This document shows positions 1 to 7,533 of a stretch of 18,023 bases of DNA, piece after piece; the stretch's first letter is position 1; every line of letters starts with the position of its first letter. The notes beneath the pieces were generated by a model. It made no database searches and was not told where the DNA came from. It saw only the letters and a list, made by a program, of their open reading frames with translations. Both the position numbers and the translations under genes were made by a program. The DNA is from Erysipelothrix sp. (GTDB lineage Bacteria > Bacillota_I > Bacilli_A > Erysipelotrichales > Erysipelotrichaceae), in the NCBI GenBank assembly GCA_012520695.1, contig JAAYNU010000071.1, positions 1-18,023 on the forward strand, in the 5' to 3' direction.

Positions 1-83
1 AATCTAAAAAAGGTTCTACACGCCGTAAACAAGGTCATCGTCAACCATATACTAAATTAGTTGTATCTGAAATCGTTTCTTAA
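1..83 (+). CDS. rplU: Ribosomal protein L21, C-terminal end (partial)
   Basis: Only the last 26 or so codons are inside the window, read from base 3 and ending in TAA at 81-83. The peptide is rich in Lys and Arg and contains SKKGSTRRKQGHRQPYTKL, the classic C-terminal rRNA-binding tail of bacterial 50S protein L21. Position supports the call: prp and rpmA follow at once, which is the standard rplU-prp-rpmA order of Firmicutes. The start, promoter and any L21 leader autoregulatory structure lie outside the window. Confidence 0.93.
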   Translation, partial: SKKGSTRRKQGHRQPYTKLVVSEIVS

Positions 84-93
84 TTTTTTAGAT

Positions 94-414
94 ATGATCA
101 AGGTTGATGTAATCAAAACAGATGCTCATTATACTTCTATGGAAGTAAGTGGCCATGCTGGTAGTGGTGATGCTGGATATGACTTAGTTTGTGCTGGAGT
201 GAGTTCAATCATGACAGGTGCATTAAATGCATTTGATTCATTTGATGATTCACTGAATCTATCGCTTACTGAAGAACCACGCATTACAATTGAACTTACA
301 AATAAAGATGAATTAAATCAAAACTTATTCAGATTCGTATTGATTCAACTGGAAACAGTGGCTCATATGTATCCTGAGTACATTAGAATTCTTGAAAAGG
401 AGGTAACGTCATGA
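94..414 (+). CDS. prp: Ribosomal-processing cysteine protease Prp
   Basis: Prp (YsxB family) is the small cysteine protease that removes the N-terminal extension of ribosomal protein L27 in Firmicutes. I start at ATG 94, giving 106 residues beginning MIKVDVIK, the usual Prp opening; an upstream TTG at 61 would lie inside rplU. The conserved catalytic pair is visible as His21 (in [10 protein letters not shown]) and Cys33 (in DLVCAGVS), with the expected spacing. No Shine-Dalgarno is evident before ATG 94, and the rplU stop is only 10 bases upstream, so translation may depend on coupling to rplU. The TGA stop overlaps the rpmA ATG by 4 bases (ATGA), so protease and substrate are co-translated neighbours. 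Confidence 0.93.
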   Translation: MIKVDVIKTDAHYTSMEVSGHAGSGDAGYDLVCAGVSSIMTGALNAFDSFDDSLNLSLTEEPRITIELTNKDELNQNLFRFVLIQLETVAHMYPEYIRILEKEVTS

Positions 415-695
415 AATTCTTATTAAATATTCAATTATTCGCTTCTAAAAAGGGAGTAGGATCATCAAGAAACGGTCGCGACTCACACTCAAAACGTTTG
501 GGTTCAAAAGCCGCTGATGGAGAAACAGTATCAGGCGGTACAATTTTATACCGTCAACGTGGTACTAAGATTCATCCAGGAAACAACGTAGGACGTGGTG
601 GAGACGATACACTATTTGCAAAAGTAGACGGTGTTGTTAAATTCGAACGCATCAGCCGTACTCGTAAATGTGTTTCAGTTTACCCTGTAGCTTAA
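411..695 (+). CDS. rpmA: Ribosomal protein L27 with Prp-cleavable N-terminal extension
   Basis: L27 is a 50S protein whose N-terminus reaches the peptidyl-transferase centre. The 94-residue product has the family landmarks [30 protein letters not shown] and [13 protein letters not shown]. Ten extra residues, [10 protein letters not shown], precede Ala11 of ASKKG. In Staphylococcus aureus the matching extension ends LNLQFF and is removed by Prp, so the cut here is expected between Phe10 and Ala11, exposing the mature ASKKG end. A strong Shine-Dalgarno AAGGAGGT lies at 397-404 inside prp. The gene ends just before an intrinsic terminator at 704-727. Confidence 0.96.
   Translation: MKFLLNIQLFASKKGVGSSRNGRDSHSKRLGSKAADGETVSGGTILYRQRGTKIHPGNNVGRGGDDTLFAKVDGVVKFERISRTRKCVSVYPVA
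438..443 (+). other. Predicted Prp cleavage junction in L27 (Phe10/Ala11)
   Basis: The codons TTC (438-440) and GCT (441-443) encode Phe10 and Ala11, the boundary between the extension and the mature ASKKG N-terminus. The recognition region reads L-N-I-Q-L-F, against L-N-L-Q-F-F in the studied S. aureus protein, so two hydrophobic positions differ. Cleavage itself is inferred from the family. Confidence 0.75.
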
Positions 696-703
696 TGAAA
701 TCT

Positions 704-727
704 AAATCCCCGTTATTGGGGATTTTT
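704..727 (+). terminator. Intrinsic terminator after rpmA
   Basis: The stem AAATCCCC (704-711) pairs perfectly with GGGGATTT (718-725) around a six-base loop, and T723-T727 form a short U-tract. It sits 8 bases past the rpmA stop and ends before the obgE ribosome-binding site. The U-tract is short, so some read-through into obgE is likely. Confidence 0.75.
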
Positions 728-746
728 AATTGAAAGGAAGATGTAT

Positions 747-2030
747 ATGTTTGTAGATCGCGTAAATGTCGAATTAATTGCTGGTAATGGTGGCGATGGT
801 ATGGCCTCTTTTCGCCGTGAAGCGTATGTTCCTCTAGGAGGACCGTATGGTGGAGATGGTGGAAAAGGTGGTGACATTGTTGTGGTCGCCGATTCAAACA
901 AATCGACCTTATTGGATTTGCGTTTTAATCGTATTATTAAAGGGAGTCACGGTATTCCTGGAAAAAACAAGAAAATGCATGGCCGTGATGCTGAAGAAAC
1001 AATCATCCGCGTTCCCGTAGGAACAATCGTTACGGATGTGGCACAGGGCATTGTTATTGCTGACCTTACAGAAGTAGGTCAACGTGAAGTAATCGCTCAT
1101 GGTGGGCGTGGAGGACGTGGAAACGTTCGTTTCGCAACTGCGAAGAATCCTGCACCATCGTTTGCTGAAAAAGGGGAGTTGGGTCAATCACTCGAAGTTA
1201 TGATTGAATTGAAACTGCTTGCTGATGTTGGAATCATTGGATTCCCGTCAGTTGGTAAATCAACGCTTCTTTCTGTAATCTCTCGTGCTAAGCCAGAGGT
1301 TGCTGATTATCACTTTACAACCATCGTTCCAAACCTTGGAATCGCATCAAGTCCTGATGGACGCTCATTTGCTGTAGCAGATATGCCTGGTTTAATTGAA
1401 GATGCTCACTTAGGAAAAGGCTTGGGCCATGTTTTCTTGAAACACATCGAACGTACGCGAGTATTAGTTCACGTTGTGGATATGGGAGCGGAAGATGGTC
1501 GTGATCCAGTAGAGGATTACGCTATTATTAATACTGAACTTGAAAAATACAATGAGAAATTAATGTCTAAACCAATGATTGTGGCTGCAAACAAGATGGA
1601 TATGGACGGCGCGAAAGAGAATCTTGAACGATTCAAACAAGCGTATCCAAATGTCGAAATCTTTGAACTGATTACAATGGTAGGTGAGGGTATTGATGGA
1701 CTACTTTATCGTTTAGCAGATGTTCTTGATGAAACTGTGTCAGAGCGTATTGTTGAACAAACAGAGTCTGTCGTTTATAAATTCGTTGCGCCAACGCGTA
1801 ACTTCCAAATTGATAAGCTTGATGATACAACATACCGAGTCAGTGGTGAACTTGTGGATCGTCAGTTCAGACAATATGACTTCTCAACTGAAGAGTCAGT
1901 TATCCAGTTTGGTTTAGCGATGAAACGCATGGGAGTTGACCAAGCGCTTCGTGACGAAGGTGTTCGCGATGGTGACATGGTAATTCTTGCGGATGTTCAA
2001 TTTATTTTCGATGAAGGTGTGGTAGAATAA
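747..2030 (+). CDS. obgE: Obg-family GTPase (ribosome assembly / stress control)
   Basis: ObgE/CgtA is an essential GTPase acting in 50S subunit maturation and linked to (p)ppGpp signalling. The product is 427 residues, close to B. subtilis Obg. The glycine-rich Obg fold fills about residues 1-158 (GGDGMASFRREAYVP, GGDGGKGGD). The G domain carries G1 GFPSVGKST near 165, G3 DMPGLIE near 212 and G4 NKMD near 282. A C-terminal OCT domain runs from about 345. I chose ATG 747 (MFVDRV) over ATG 741 because the Shine-Dalgarno GAAAGGA at 732-738 is 8 bases from 747 but only 2 from 741, and MFVD matches the family. The rplU-prp-rpmA-obgE order is typical of Firmicutes. Confidence 0.97.
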   Translation: MFVDRVNVELIAGNGGDGMASFRREAYVPLGGPYGGDGGKGGDIVVVADSNKSTLLDLRFNRIIKGSHGIPGKNKKMHGRDAEETIIRVPVGTIVTDVAQGIVIADLTEVGQREVIAHGGRGGRGNVRFATAKNPAPSFAEKGELGQSLEVMIELKLLADVGIIGFPSVGKSTLLSVISRAKPEVADYHFTTIVPNLGIASSPDGRSFAVADMPGLIEDAHLGKGLGHVFLKHIERTRVLVHVVDMGAEDGRDPVEDYAIINTELEKYNEKLMSKPMIVAANKMDMDGAKENLERFKQAYPNVEIFELITMVGEGIDGLLYRLADVLDETVSERIVEQTESVVYKFVAPTRNFQIDKLDDTTYRVSGELVDRQFRQYDFSTEESVIQFGLAMKRMGVDQALRDEGVRDGDMVILADVQFIFDEGVVE

Positions 2031-2044
2031 GGTTAGGTGATCGT

Positions 2045-2629
2045 ATGATAGCATTTGTCTCAGGTATAGTTGTCGATCAAGACAGTGATTCGCTGGTTCT
2101 TGATAATCAAGGAATAGGGTACCAAATTTATTGTGGTAGGCCTTTTGATGTGAGTATGGGAGATGATATTCAACTCTATACATACCACCATATCCGCGAG
2201 GACGCAATGTTACTTTTTGGCTTTTTATCAAAACTAGAGCTTAACTTATTCAAGCAAATTATCAATGTTAAAGGGGTTGGACCTAAGACAGGATTAAATA
2301 TCCTGTCTAAAACCACCCACCAACAACTAATTCAGGCAATTGACCAAGAGGACATTGCCTTTTTGCGTACTTTACCCGGTGTGGGTCCTAAAATGGCATC
2401 ACAAATGATTCTTGATTTACGCGGTAAATTCGTTTCAACGGATGAACCGGTAGTAAACCTTAAGAATAATGTGGTAGAGGACGTATTTATTGCTATGGGT
2501 GATCTTGGATTCAAGCGCAGTGAGCTTAATTCAATCAAAACAGCACTTGAAGAGCACTCTGATCAATCGCTCCAAGGTCTTATTACCTATGGTCTTAAAC
2601 TCATGAATGCACGAAAGCGAGGGGTATAG
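2045..2629 (+). CDS. ruvA: Holliday junction branch migration protein RuvA
   Basis: RuvA tetramers bind four-way DNA junctions and load the RuvB motor. The 194-residue product starts MIAFVSGIVV, a standard RuvA N-terminal OB-fold opening. Two helix-hairpin-helix motifs follow, GVGPKTG near residue 77 and LPGVGPKMA near 112, the second leading into the LDLRGKF segment. The C-terminal part (about 145-194) fits the small domain III that contacts RuvB. A Shine-Dalgarno AGGTGA lies at 2035-2040. The stop codon directly abuts the ruvB start, so the two are translationally coupled. Confidence 0.96.
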   Translation: MIAFVSGIVVDQDSDSLVLDNQGIGYQIYCGRPFDVSMGDDIQLYTYHHIREDAMLLFGFLSKLELNLFKQIINVKGVGPKTGLNILSKTTHQQLIQAIDQEDIAFLRTLPGVGPKMASQMILDLRGKFVSTDEPVVNLKNNVVEDVFIAMGDLGFKRSELNSIKTALEEHSDQSLQGLITYGLKLMNARKRGV

Positions 2630-3622
2630 ATGAGTGAACGCATCGTTTCAGCTGAAGAAATTGAAGAAACTGATTTAACACTGCGCCCGTCGCATCTTAA
2701 AGATTACATTGGACAAGAAGAATTAAAGACAAATCTTATTGTTTTTATTGAAGCAGCGCGTGGTCGTAATGAAACCTTAGACCATCTCTTGTTTTACGGT
2801 CCGCCAGGGCTGGGTAAGACAACACTTGCGCATATTATTGCTGCAGAGATGAATACAGGGATTAAAGTCGTCAGTGGGCCTACAATTGAGCGCTCAGGTG
2901 ACTTAGCTGCAATTCTATCGAGTTTAGAACCGGGTGATGTCTTATTTATTGATGAGATTCACCGTTTACCAAAGATTGTGGAAGAGATCCTCTATCCAGC
3001 AATGGAAGACTTTACTTTAGATCTAGTTGTAGGGAAGGATGCTTCAACGCGTTCAATCCAAATTGATTTACCGCCCTTTACTTTAGTAGGGGCTACAACG
3101 CGAGCAGGTGATTTATCATCGCCTTTAAGAGATCGCTTTGGTATTATTTCAAAATTAGAGTATTACACTCAAAATGAGCTTGAAACAATTGTTGCTCGAA
3201 CATCTCGAGTTCTTGATACAACGATTAATGATAATGCCGTCAGTGAAATAGCGAAGCGCAGTCGCGGAACTCCGCGAATCGCAAATCGTTTATTTCGAAG
3301 AGTGCGTGATTTCGCTCAGGTCATGAATAACAATGAAATTGATCTTTCAATCTCAATGCATGCACTTGAAAAATTACGTGTTGATGAAATTGGTCTTGAT
3401 GATGTGGATATCCGCTATTTAATGGGTATCATCGAAAGATTCAATGGGGGTCCAGTTGGACTTGAGGCACTTGCAGCGTCGATTGCTGAAGAGGCAATGA
3501 CTCTGGAAGATGTGTATGAGCCGTATTTATTACAACTTGGTTTTATTAATCGGACATCGCGTGGTCGTGTTGTGACAGAGAAGGCCTATCAACATTTGAA
3601 CATTAAACAAGGAGATTTATAG
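2630..3622 (+). CDS. ruvB: Holliday junction helicase motor RuvB
   Basis: RuvB is the AAA+ ATPase ring that drives branch migration with RuvA. The 330-residue product shows Walker A GPPGLGKT at about 57-64, Walker B DEIHR at about 108-112, sensor 1 GATTRAG near 154 and SSPLRDRFG with the arginine-finger region just after. The C-terminal winged-helix part contains [12 protein letters not shown] and the usual ending [22 protein letters not shown]. The ATG follows the ruvA TAG with no gap and the TAG of ruvB abuts the murG ATG. No RuvC is present, as expected for Firmicutes, where RecU is the usual resolvase. Confidence 0.97.
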   Translation: MSERIVSAEEIEETDLTLRPSHLKDYIGQEELKTNLIVFIEAARGRNETLDHLLFYGPPGLGKTTLAHIIAAEMNTGIKVVSGPTIERSGDLAAILSSLEPGDVLFIDEIHRLPKIVEEILYPAMEDFTLDLVVGKDASTRSIQIDLPPFTLVGATTRAGDLSSPLRDRFGIISKLEYYTQNELETIVARTSRVLDTTINDNAVSEIAKRSRGTPRIANRLFRRVRDFAQVMNNNEIDLSISMHALEKLRVDEIGLDDVDIRYLMGIIERFNGGPVGLEALAASIAEEAMTLEDVYEPYLLQLGFINRTSRGRVVTEKAYQHLNIKQGDL

Positions 3623-4696
3623 ATGAAAATTTGTATCGTAACTGGTGGTAGTGGGGGGCATATATTTCCTGCACTAACCTTCGCAGATGGTTTAAAAGAA
3701 AAGCATGAAATTACGTTCATTGGTAACGATCATAAAATGGAGTCTTGGATTATTCCAGAACACCATTATGATTTTAAAGCAATTCATAATCAAGGCCTTC
3801 AAGGGAGTAAATTGGACCGTGTTCGTGCCGTATTTAGTCAGTTTAAGGCGATTAAACAAGCCAAGAGTATTCTTAAGGAAATCAAACCTGATGTGCTTGT
3901 TTCATTCGGAGGTTATGTAAGTTTCCCGGTTGTTTATGCGGCGAAGCAATTAAAAATAAAGATTATATTACACGAACAAAATGCAAGTCCGGGTAAAGCA
4001 AACAAAATGGCAGCGCGCTATGCGAATGCGATTATTACATGCTATCCAGAAAGTTTTGTGGGTACTAAAAACGTTCATATGTTTGGTAACCCGCGTGCTT
4101 CACTGGTTCATGAAACGTTTGATCATACACAAGAGTATGAGCGTTTAAACTTAAAGGAAGATTTACCTTTAGTATTAATGGTCATGGGTTCACAAGGATC
4201 CACATCCATGAATGAGAAGTTTGCTCAATACATTAAGTGCTTTGATCATGATGAGTATCAAGTCGTGATCGTTGTAGGTCCAAAGAACTACGATGAGTTT
4301 ATTAAAACAGTTGATTCACACCATGAAAACATTCATATCGTTGATTTTGTTGACCAAAAGGCACTCTTAAGTAAGATTGATTTAATCGTTTGTCGTTCGG
4401 GTGCATCTACGATTGCGGAAATCCAATCGTTTGGATTAGCATCACTCTTAATTCCTTCACCGCATGTCGCAAACAATCATCAATTCTATAATGCGAAAAG
4501 TCTTGTCGATAAAAAAGCGGCAGACATGATTGAAGAAGCATATCTGTCGGGTGAATTACTGGATCAATCGGTTCATGCTTTAATGTGTGACAAAGATCAC
4601 AGGGCTTCATTGAAAGAAGAGGTCTTAAAGCTTGCGACTCCGAATGCTCTTTCGGATATGGTTGAATTTGTCGAGGATGTTAGTTTGTATGCGTAG
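3623..4696 (+). CDS. murG: MurG, lipid II-forming N-acetylglucosaminyltransferase
   Basis: MurG transfers GlcNAc from UDP-GlcNAc to lipid I, making lipid II on the inner face of the membrane. The 357-residue GT-B protein has the N-terminal glycine loop GGSGGHIFPA at about 8-17 (commonly GGTGGH), the acceptor-domain segment HEQNASPGKANKMAARYA near 118-135, and the donor-site region VCRSGASTIAEI followed by PSPHVANNHQFYNA. Membrane attachment is peripheral in the family. The gene is fused in line with ruvAB rather than with the usual mraY-murD-ftsW genes. Its last 8 bases overlap the start of divIB. Confidence 0.95.
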   Translation: MKICIVTGGSGGHIFPALTFADGLKEKHEITFIGNDHKMESWIIPEHHYDFKAIHNQGLQGSKLDRVRAVFSQFKAIKQAKSILKEIKPDVLVSFGGYVSFPVVYAAKQLKIKIILHEQNASPGKANKMAARYANAIITCYPESFVGTKNVHMFGNPRASLVHETFDHTQEYERLNLKEDLPLVLMVMGSQGSTSMNEKFAQYIKCFDHDEYQVVIVVGPKNYDEFIKTVDSHHENIHIVDFVDQKALLSKIDLIVCRSGASTIAEIQSFGLASLLIPSPHVANNHQFYNAKSLVDKKAADMIEEAYLSGELLDQSVHALMCDKDHRASLKEEVLKLATPNALSDMVEFVEDVSLYA

Positions 4697-5507
4697 AAAA
4701 CAAAGTGTCTTGAATGAAGAAAACCATGCTATGGAAAAAATCAATCAAGACATCAAACTGAAGAAAAAGCACCAACGAAGAATTAAGCGTAATCGCTTCA
4801 TTTGGAACTTTTTTAAAGTGAGTCTTGTGATTCTTCTTATTTTTGGAATCTATGCTTTTGATGCGAGTAATACGTCGCGTATCCGTACCTTGAAAATCAG
4901 TGGTAATACAACGCTGAGTGATCAAGAAATTATGGATGCTTTGAAGATTGAGAAGGGGGATCGTTTGGCGTTTACACATTCTTTTGTTAAGGAAAGTAAG
5001 GCTAAAAAAATCCCTGGACTTGAATCTATCGACGTTAATGTGTACTATACTAAAGGATATGTGAGTGTGGATGTCCACGAAGTTCCGGCTGTTGCTTATC
5101 AAAGTGAAGGCGGTCTTAAGTTGTATTATGCTGATGGATACTCGAAAGACTTAGATGAGAATCAATCGAATCTTGTCTTGGGTCTACCAATATTAGTAGG
5201 GTATACAGAGGATACTATCAGTAAAATGATGTTACAATATCTTGGGGAGTTAGAGTTTGAAGCATTCAGTGCAATTTCTGAAATTCACCACAACCCTCAA
5301 ACATACGATCCATTAGCAATGAAGTTATACATGAACGACCAATACTTGGTTTATGCAAATGTAGAAACTTTACCAATGATGTACATGTATGCTACACTAT
5401 TATCTAGTGCAAGCGATGGCAATAAATGTATCGAGCTGAATGAATACGGTCCCGACGAGGATTCGTCGACGGTAACCATTCGTGCGTGCACAACAGACGA
5501 ATACTAA
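4689..5507 (+). CDS. divIB: Cell-division protein DivIB/FtsQ
   Basis: DivIB (FtsQ in Gram-negatives) is a bitopic divisome protein acting with FtsL and DivIC. I start at ATG 4689 (MRRKQSV), giving 272 residues, because GAGGA at 4673-4677 is 11 bases upstream; a start at 4632 would overlap murG by 65 bases, and ATG 4731 is a weaker alternative. A very basic cytoplasmic segment (KLKKKHQRRIKRNR, about 23-36) precedes one membrane helix (about 37-56). A POTRA domain follows from about 63 (IRTLKISGNTTLSDQEI). The extracytoplasmic beta domain runs to the acidic C-terminus. Sequence identity in this family is low, so the call rests on architecture and on the murG neighbour. Confidence 0.87.
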   Translation: MRRKQSVLNEENHAMEKINQDIKLKKKHQRRIKRNRFIWNFFKVSLVILLIFGIYAFDASNTSRIRTLKISGNTTLSDQEIMDALKIEKGDRLAFTHSFVKESKAKKIPGLESIDVNVYYTKGYVSVDVHEVPAVAYQSEGGLKLYYADGYSKDLDENQSNLVLGLPILVGYTEDTISKMMLQYLGELEFEAFSAISEIHHNPQTYDPLAMKLYMNDQYLVYANVETLPMMYMYATLLSSASDGNKCIELNEYGPDEDSSTVTIRACTTDEY

Positions 5508-5539
5508 AAAAAGAAAAATACTATAAGGAGGAGAAACAA

Positions 5540-5899
5540 ATGGCGATAGAAAAAACTAACGAGTTTGGTAAAATCAACGTTTCAAACGAAGCGATCGCGA
5601 TGCTGGCTGGCGGCGTTGTAACTGAATGTTATGGTGTTGTTGGGATGGCTTCTCAACAAGTTTTTAAAGATGGACTTGCAGAATTACTTAAGGGTGAAAA
5701 TTACGCAAAGGGTGTTGTCGTTCGTAAAGGCGAAACAGGCTTTGATTTAGACTTATACATTATTGTATCTTATAATGTGAAGATTTCAGAAGTAGTATTA
5801 GAGGTTCAAAAGAAGGCGAAGTATATGCTGGAAAAAACGTTACAACAGGATTTCAATTCGATTAATGTTTTTGTTCAGGGTATCAAGGTTATTAAATAA
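5540..5899 (+). CDS. yloU: Asp23/Gls24 family protein (YloU-like)
   Basis: This is a 119-residue Asp23/Gls24 (DUF322) protein. Family signatures are GKINVSNEAIAMLAGGVVTECYGVVGMA near the N-terminus, a central DLDLYIIVSYNVKISEV strand pair and the final SINVFVQGIKVI. Members include alkaline-shock protein Asp23 and AmaP-linked envelope proteins; the exact role of YloU is not settled. ATG 5540 is chosen because an excellent Shine-Dalgarno AAGGAGGAG lies at 5525-5533, while the open frame upstream overlaps divIB. The TAA stop shares one base with the fakA ATG (TAATG), which signals coupling; yloU-fakA adjacency is conserved widely in Firmicutes. Confidence 0.92.
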   Translation: MAIEKTNEFGKINVSNEAIAMLAGGVVTECYGVVGMASQQVFKDGLAELLKGENYAKGVVVRKGETGFDLDLYIIVSYNVKISEVVLEVQKKAKYMLEKTLQQDFNSINVFVQGIKVIK

Positions 5900-7512
5900 T
5901 GAAGACGATAAATGGTGATGTATTCTTAAATATGTTGCAATCAGGTGCAAACAATCTCACGAATCAGCATCATGAAATCAACGCACTTAATGTATTCCCG
6001 GTACCTGATGGTGATACAGGAACGAATATGAATTTAACGTTTACTTCGGGTCTCAATGACGCGCGTAAACTAATGACAAGTCATATTGGTGAATTATCTA
6101 AAACTCTTTCTCGCGGACTTTTGATGGGTGCACGTGGTAACTCAGGTGTTATCTTGTCACAAATCTTCCGTGGTTTTGCGCAATCCGTAGAACCTTATAA
6201 AGAAGTTAATGTTAAACAATTAGCAGATGCATTCCAAAATGGGAAAGTAATTGCTTATAAAGCAGTTATGCGTCCTGTTGAAGGAACAATCCTAACAGTT
6301 CTTCGTGAATCAGCACAGGATGCTTATGATCACGTTTTATTGAATCCAGAAATTTCTGTTCTAGAATTTTTTGAGTTCCTCGTTGTGGCTGCCAATAAAT
6401 CACTAGAGAACACTCCAGAACTTTTACCAGTTCTTAAAGAAGTGGGTGTTGTTGATAGTGGTGGTAAAGGGTATGTCTGTGTTCTTGAAGGATTTGTAGC
6501 TTCACTTAAAGGTGAACCATTTGAACTGATTGAACTTGATGCTGAAGGCCATGTGGCTGCTAGTGATTTTGATCATGATGAATTTGGTTACTGTACAGAA
6601 TTTATTGTTCGTCTTGATGATGCAAAAATAAGCCGATACAATGAAGATAAATTCCGTGCTCAACTTGAAGCAATCGGTAACTCACTCGTTGTTGTTACGG
6701 ATGAAGACCTTGTTAAGGTTCATGTTCATACATTAACTCCAGGTAACGCATTAAACTTGGGTCAAAAATACGGTGAATTTGTTAAACTAAAAATTGAAAA
6801 TATGACGGAACAACATAATACGATTCTTGATGATGCGGCTCCTTCAAAACCACACTCTAAGTATGCAATTGTTTCAGTTGCTGCTGGTAGTGGTGTTGTT
6901 GAGATGTTTAAAGGCCTTCGTGCTGAGTACATTATCTCAGGGGGTCAAACAATGAACCCTTCAACTGAAGACTTTACAGCATTGATTGAATCAATTAACG
7001 CTGATCATATCTTCATCTTACCAAATAACTCAAATATTATTATGGCTGCAAATCAAGCCAAGGACTTACTTGAAGACAAAGACATTCATGTTATCGAAAC
7101 ACGAACAATTCCTCAAGGACTTTCAGCATGTGTGATGTTTAATCCAGATGTTGAAATTGAAGAAAACCTCGAAGAAATGCGCGATGCTGTTGCTCATACC
7201 AAAACTGGTCAAGTAACTTACGCAATTAAAGATACAACATTCGAGTCACTTGAAATTAAAGCAAATGACTTCATGGGAATCTTAGAAAAAGATATCGTTG
7301 TCACAAACGCAAGTCGTATTGAAACAACACATGAACTCATCGCTAAGTTAATCGATGAAGACTGTGAACTTGTCACGCTGATCGCGGGAGAAGATGTTGA
7401 AGACGATGAACTTGAAGCAATGTCTGATTTTATTGAATCAAACTATGATGTAGAAGTTGAAACACATCGTGGGGAACAACCTGTATATTCATATATCATA
7501 GGTGTTGAATAG
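5899..7512 (+). CDS. fakA: Fatty acid kinase ATP-binding subunit FakA (YloV, DAK family)
   Basis: FakA phosphorylates fatty acids carried by FakB proteins; the acyl-phosphates are then used for phospholipid synthesis. The 537-residue product has the DhaL-like nucleotide-binding domain at the N-terminus, with NVFPVPDGDTGTNMNL near 30-45 (the Asp residues that bind Mg-ATP) and GARGNSGVILSQIFRG near 77-92. A middle domain (GYCTEFIVRL, VKVHVHT) and a C-terminal domain containing VSVAAGSG and FILPNNSNI match the family over its full length. No fakB lies in the window. Because the fab and plsX genes usually found nearby are missing, uptake of external fatty acids through Fak may be important here (inference). 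Confidence 0.93.
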   Translation: MKTINGDVFLNMLQSGANNLTNQHHEINALNVFPVPDGDTGTNMNLTFTSGLNDARKLMTSHIGELSKTLSRGLLMGARGNSGVILSQIFRGFAQSVEPYKEVNVKQLADAFQNGKVIAYKAVMRPVEGTILTVLRESAQDAYDHVLLNPEISVLEFFEFLVVAANKSLENTPELLPVLKEVGVVDSGGKGYVCVLEGFVASLKGEPFELIELDAEGHVAASDFDHDEFGYCTEFIVRLDDAKISRYNEDKFRAQLEAIGNSLVVVTDEDLVKVHVHTLTPGNALNLGQKYGEFVKLKIENMTEQHNTILDDAAPSKPHSKYAIVSVAAGSGVVEMFKGLRAEYIISGGQTMNPSTEDFTALIESINADHIFILPNNSNIIMAANQAKDLLEDKDIHVIETRTIPQGLSACVMFNPDVEIEENLEEMRDAVAHTKTGQVTYAIKDTTFESLEIKANDFMGILEKDIVVTNASRIETTHELIAKLIDEDCELVTLIAGEDVEDDELEAMSDFIESNYDVEVETHRGEQPVYSYIIGVE

Positions 7513-7530
7513 GGCCTAGTGCCCTTTTTT
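7511..7530 (+). terminator. Terminator-like hairpin overlapping the fakA stop
   Basis: AGGGC (7511-7515) pairs with GCCCT (7521-7525) around a five-base loop and is followed by an unbroken T-run to 7530. The first stem bases are part of the fakA TAG stop (7510-7512). The stem is only 5 bp but GC-rich, so it looks like a weak terminator or attenuator. It ends 3 bases before the preferred recG start. Confidence 0.55.
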
Positions 7531-7533
7531 ATT

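Noticed and set aside
411..440. L27 N-terminal hydrophobic segment as a signal peptide
   Set aside because: It is only ten residues and matches the known Prp-removed extension of Firmicute L27.
652..901. Reverse-strand reading frames rich in Pro and His
   Set aside because: They mirror the Gly-rich N-terminus of obgE on the other strand, with no ribosome-binding site or family resemblance.
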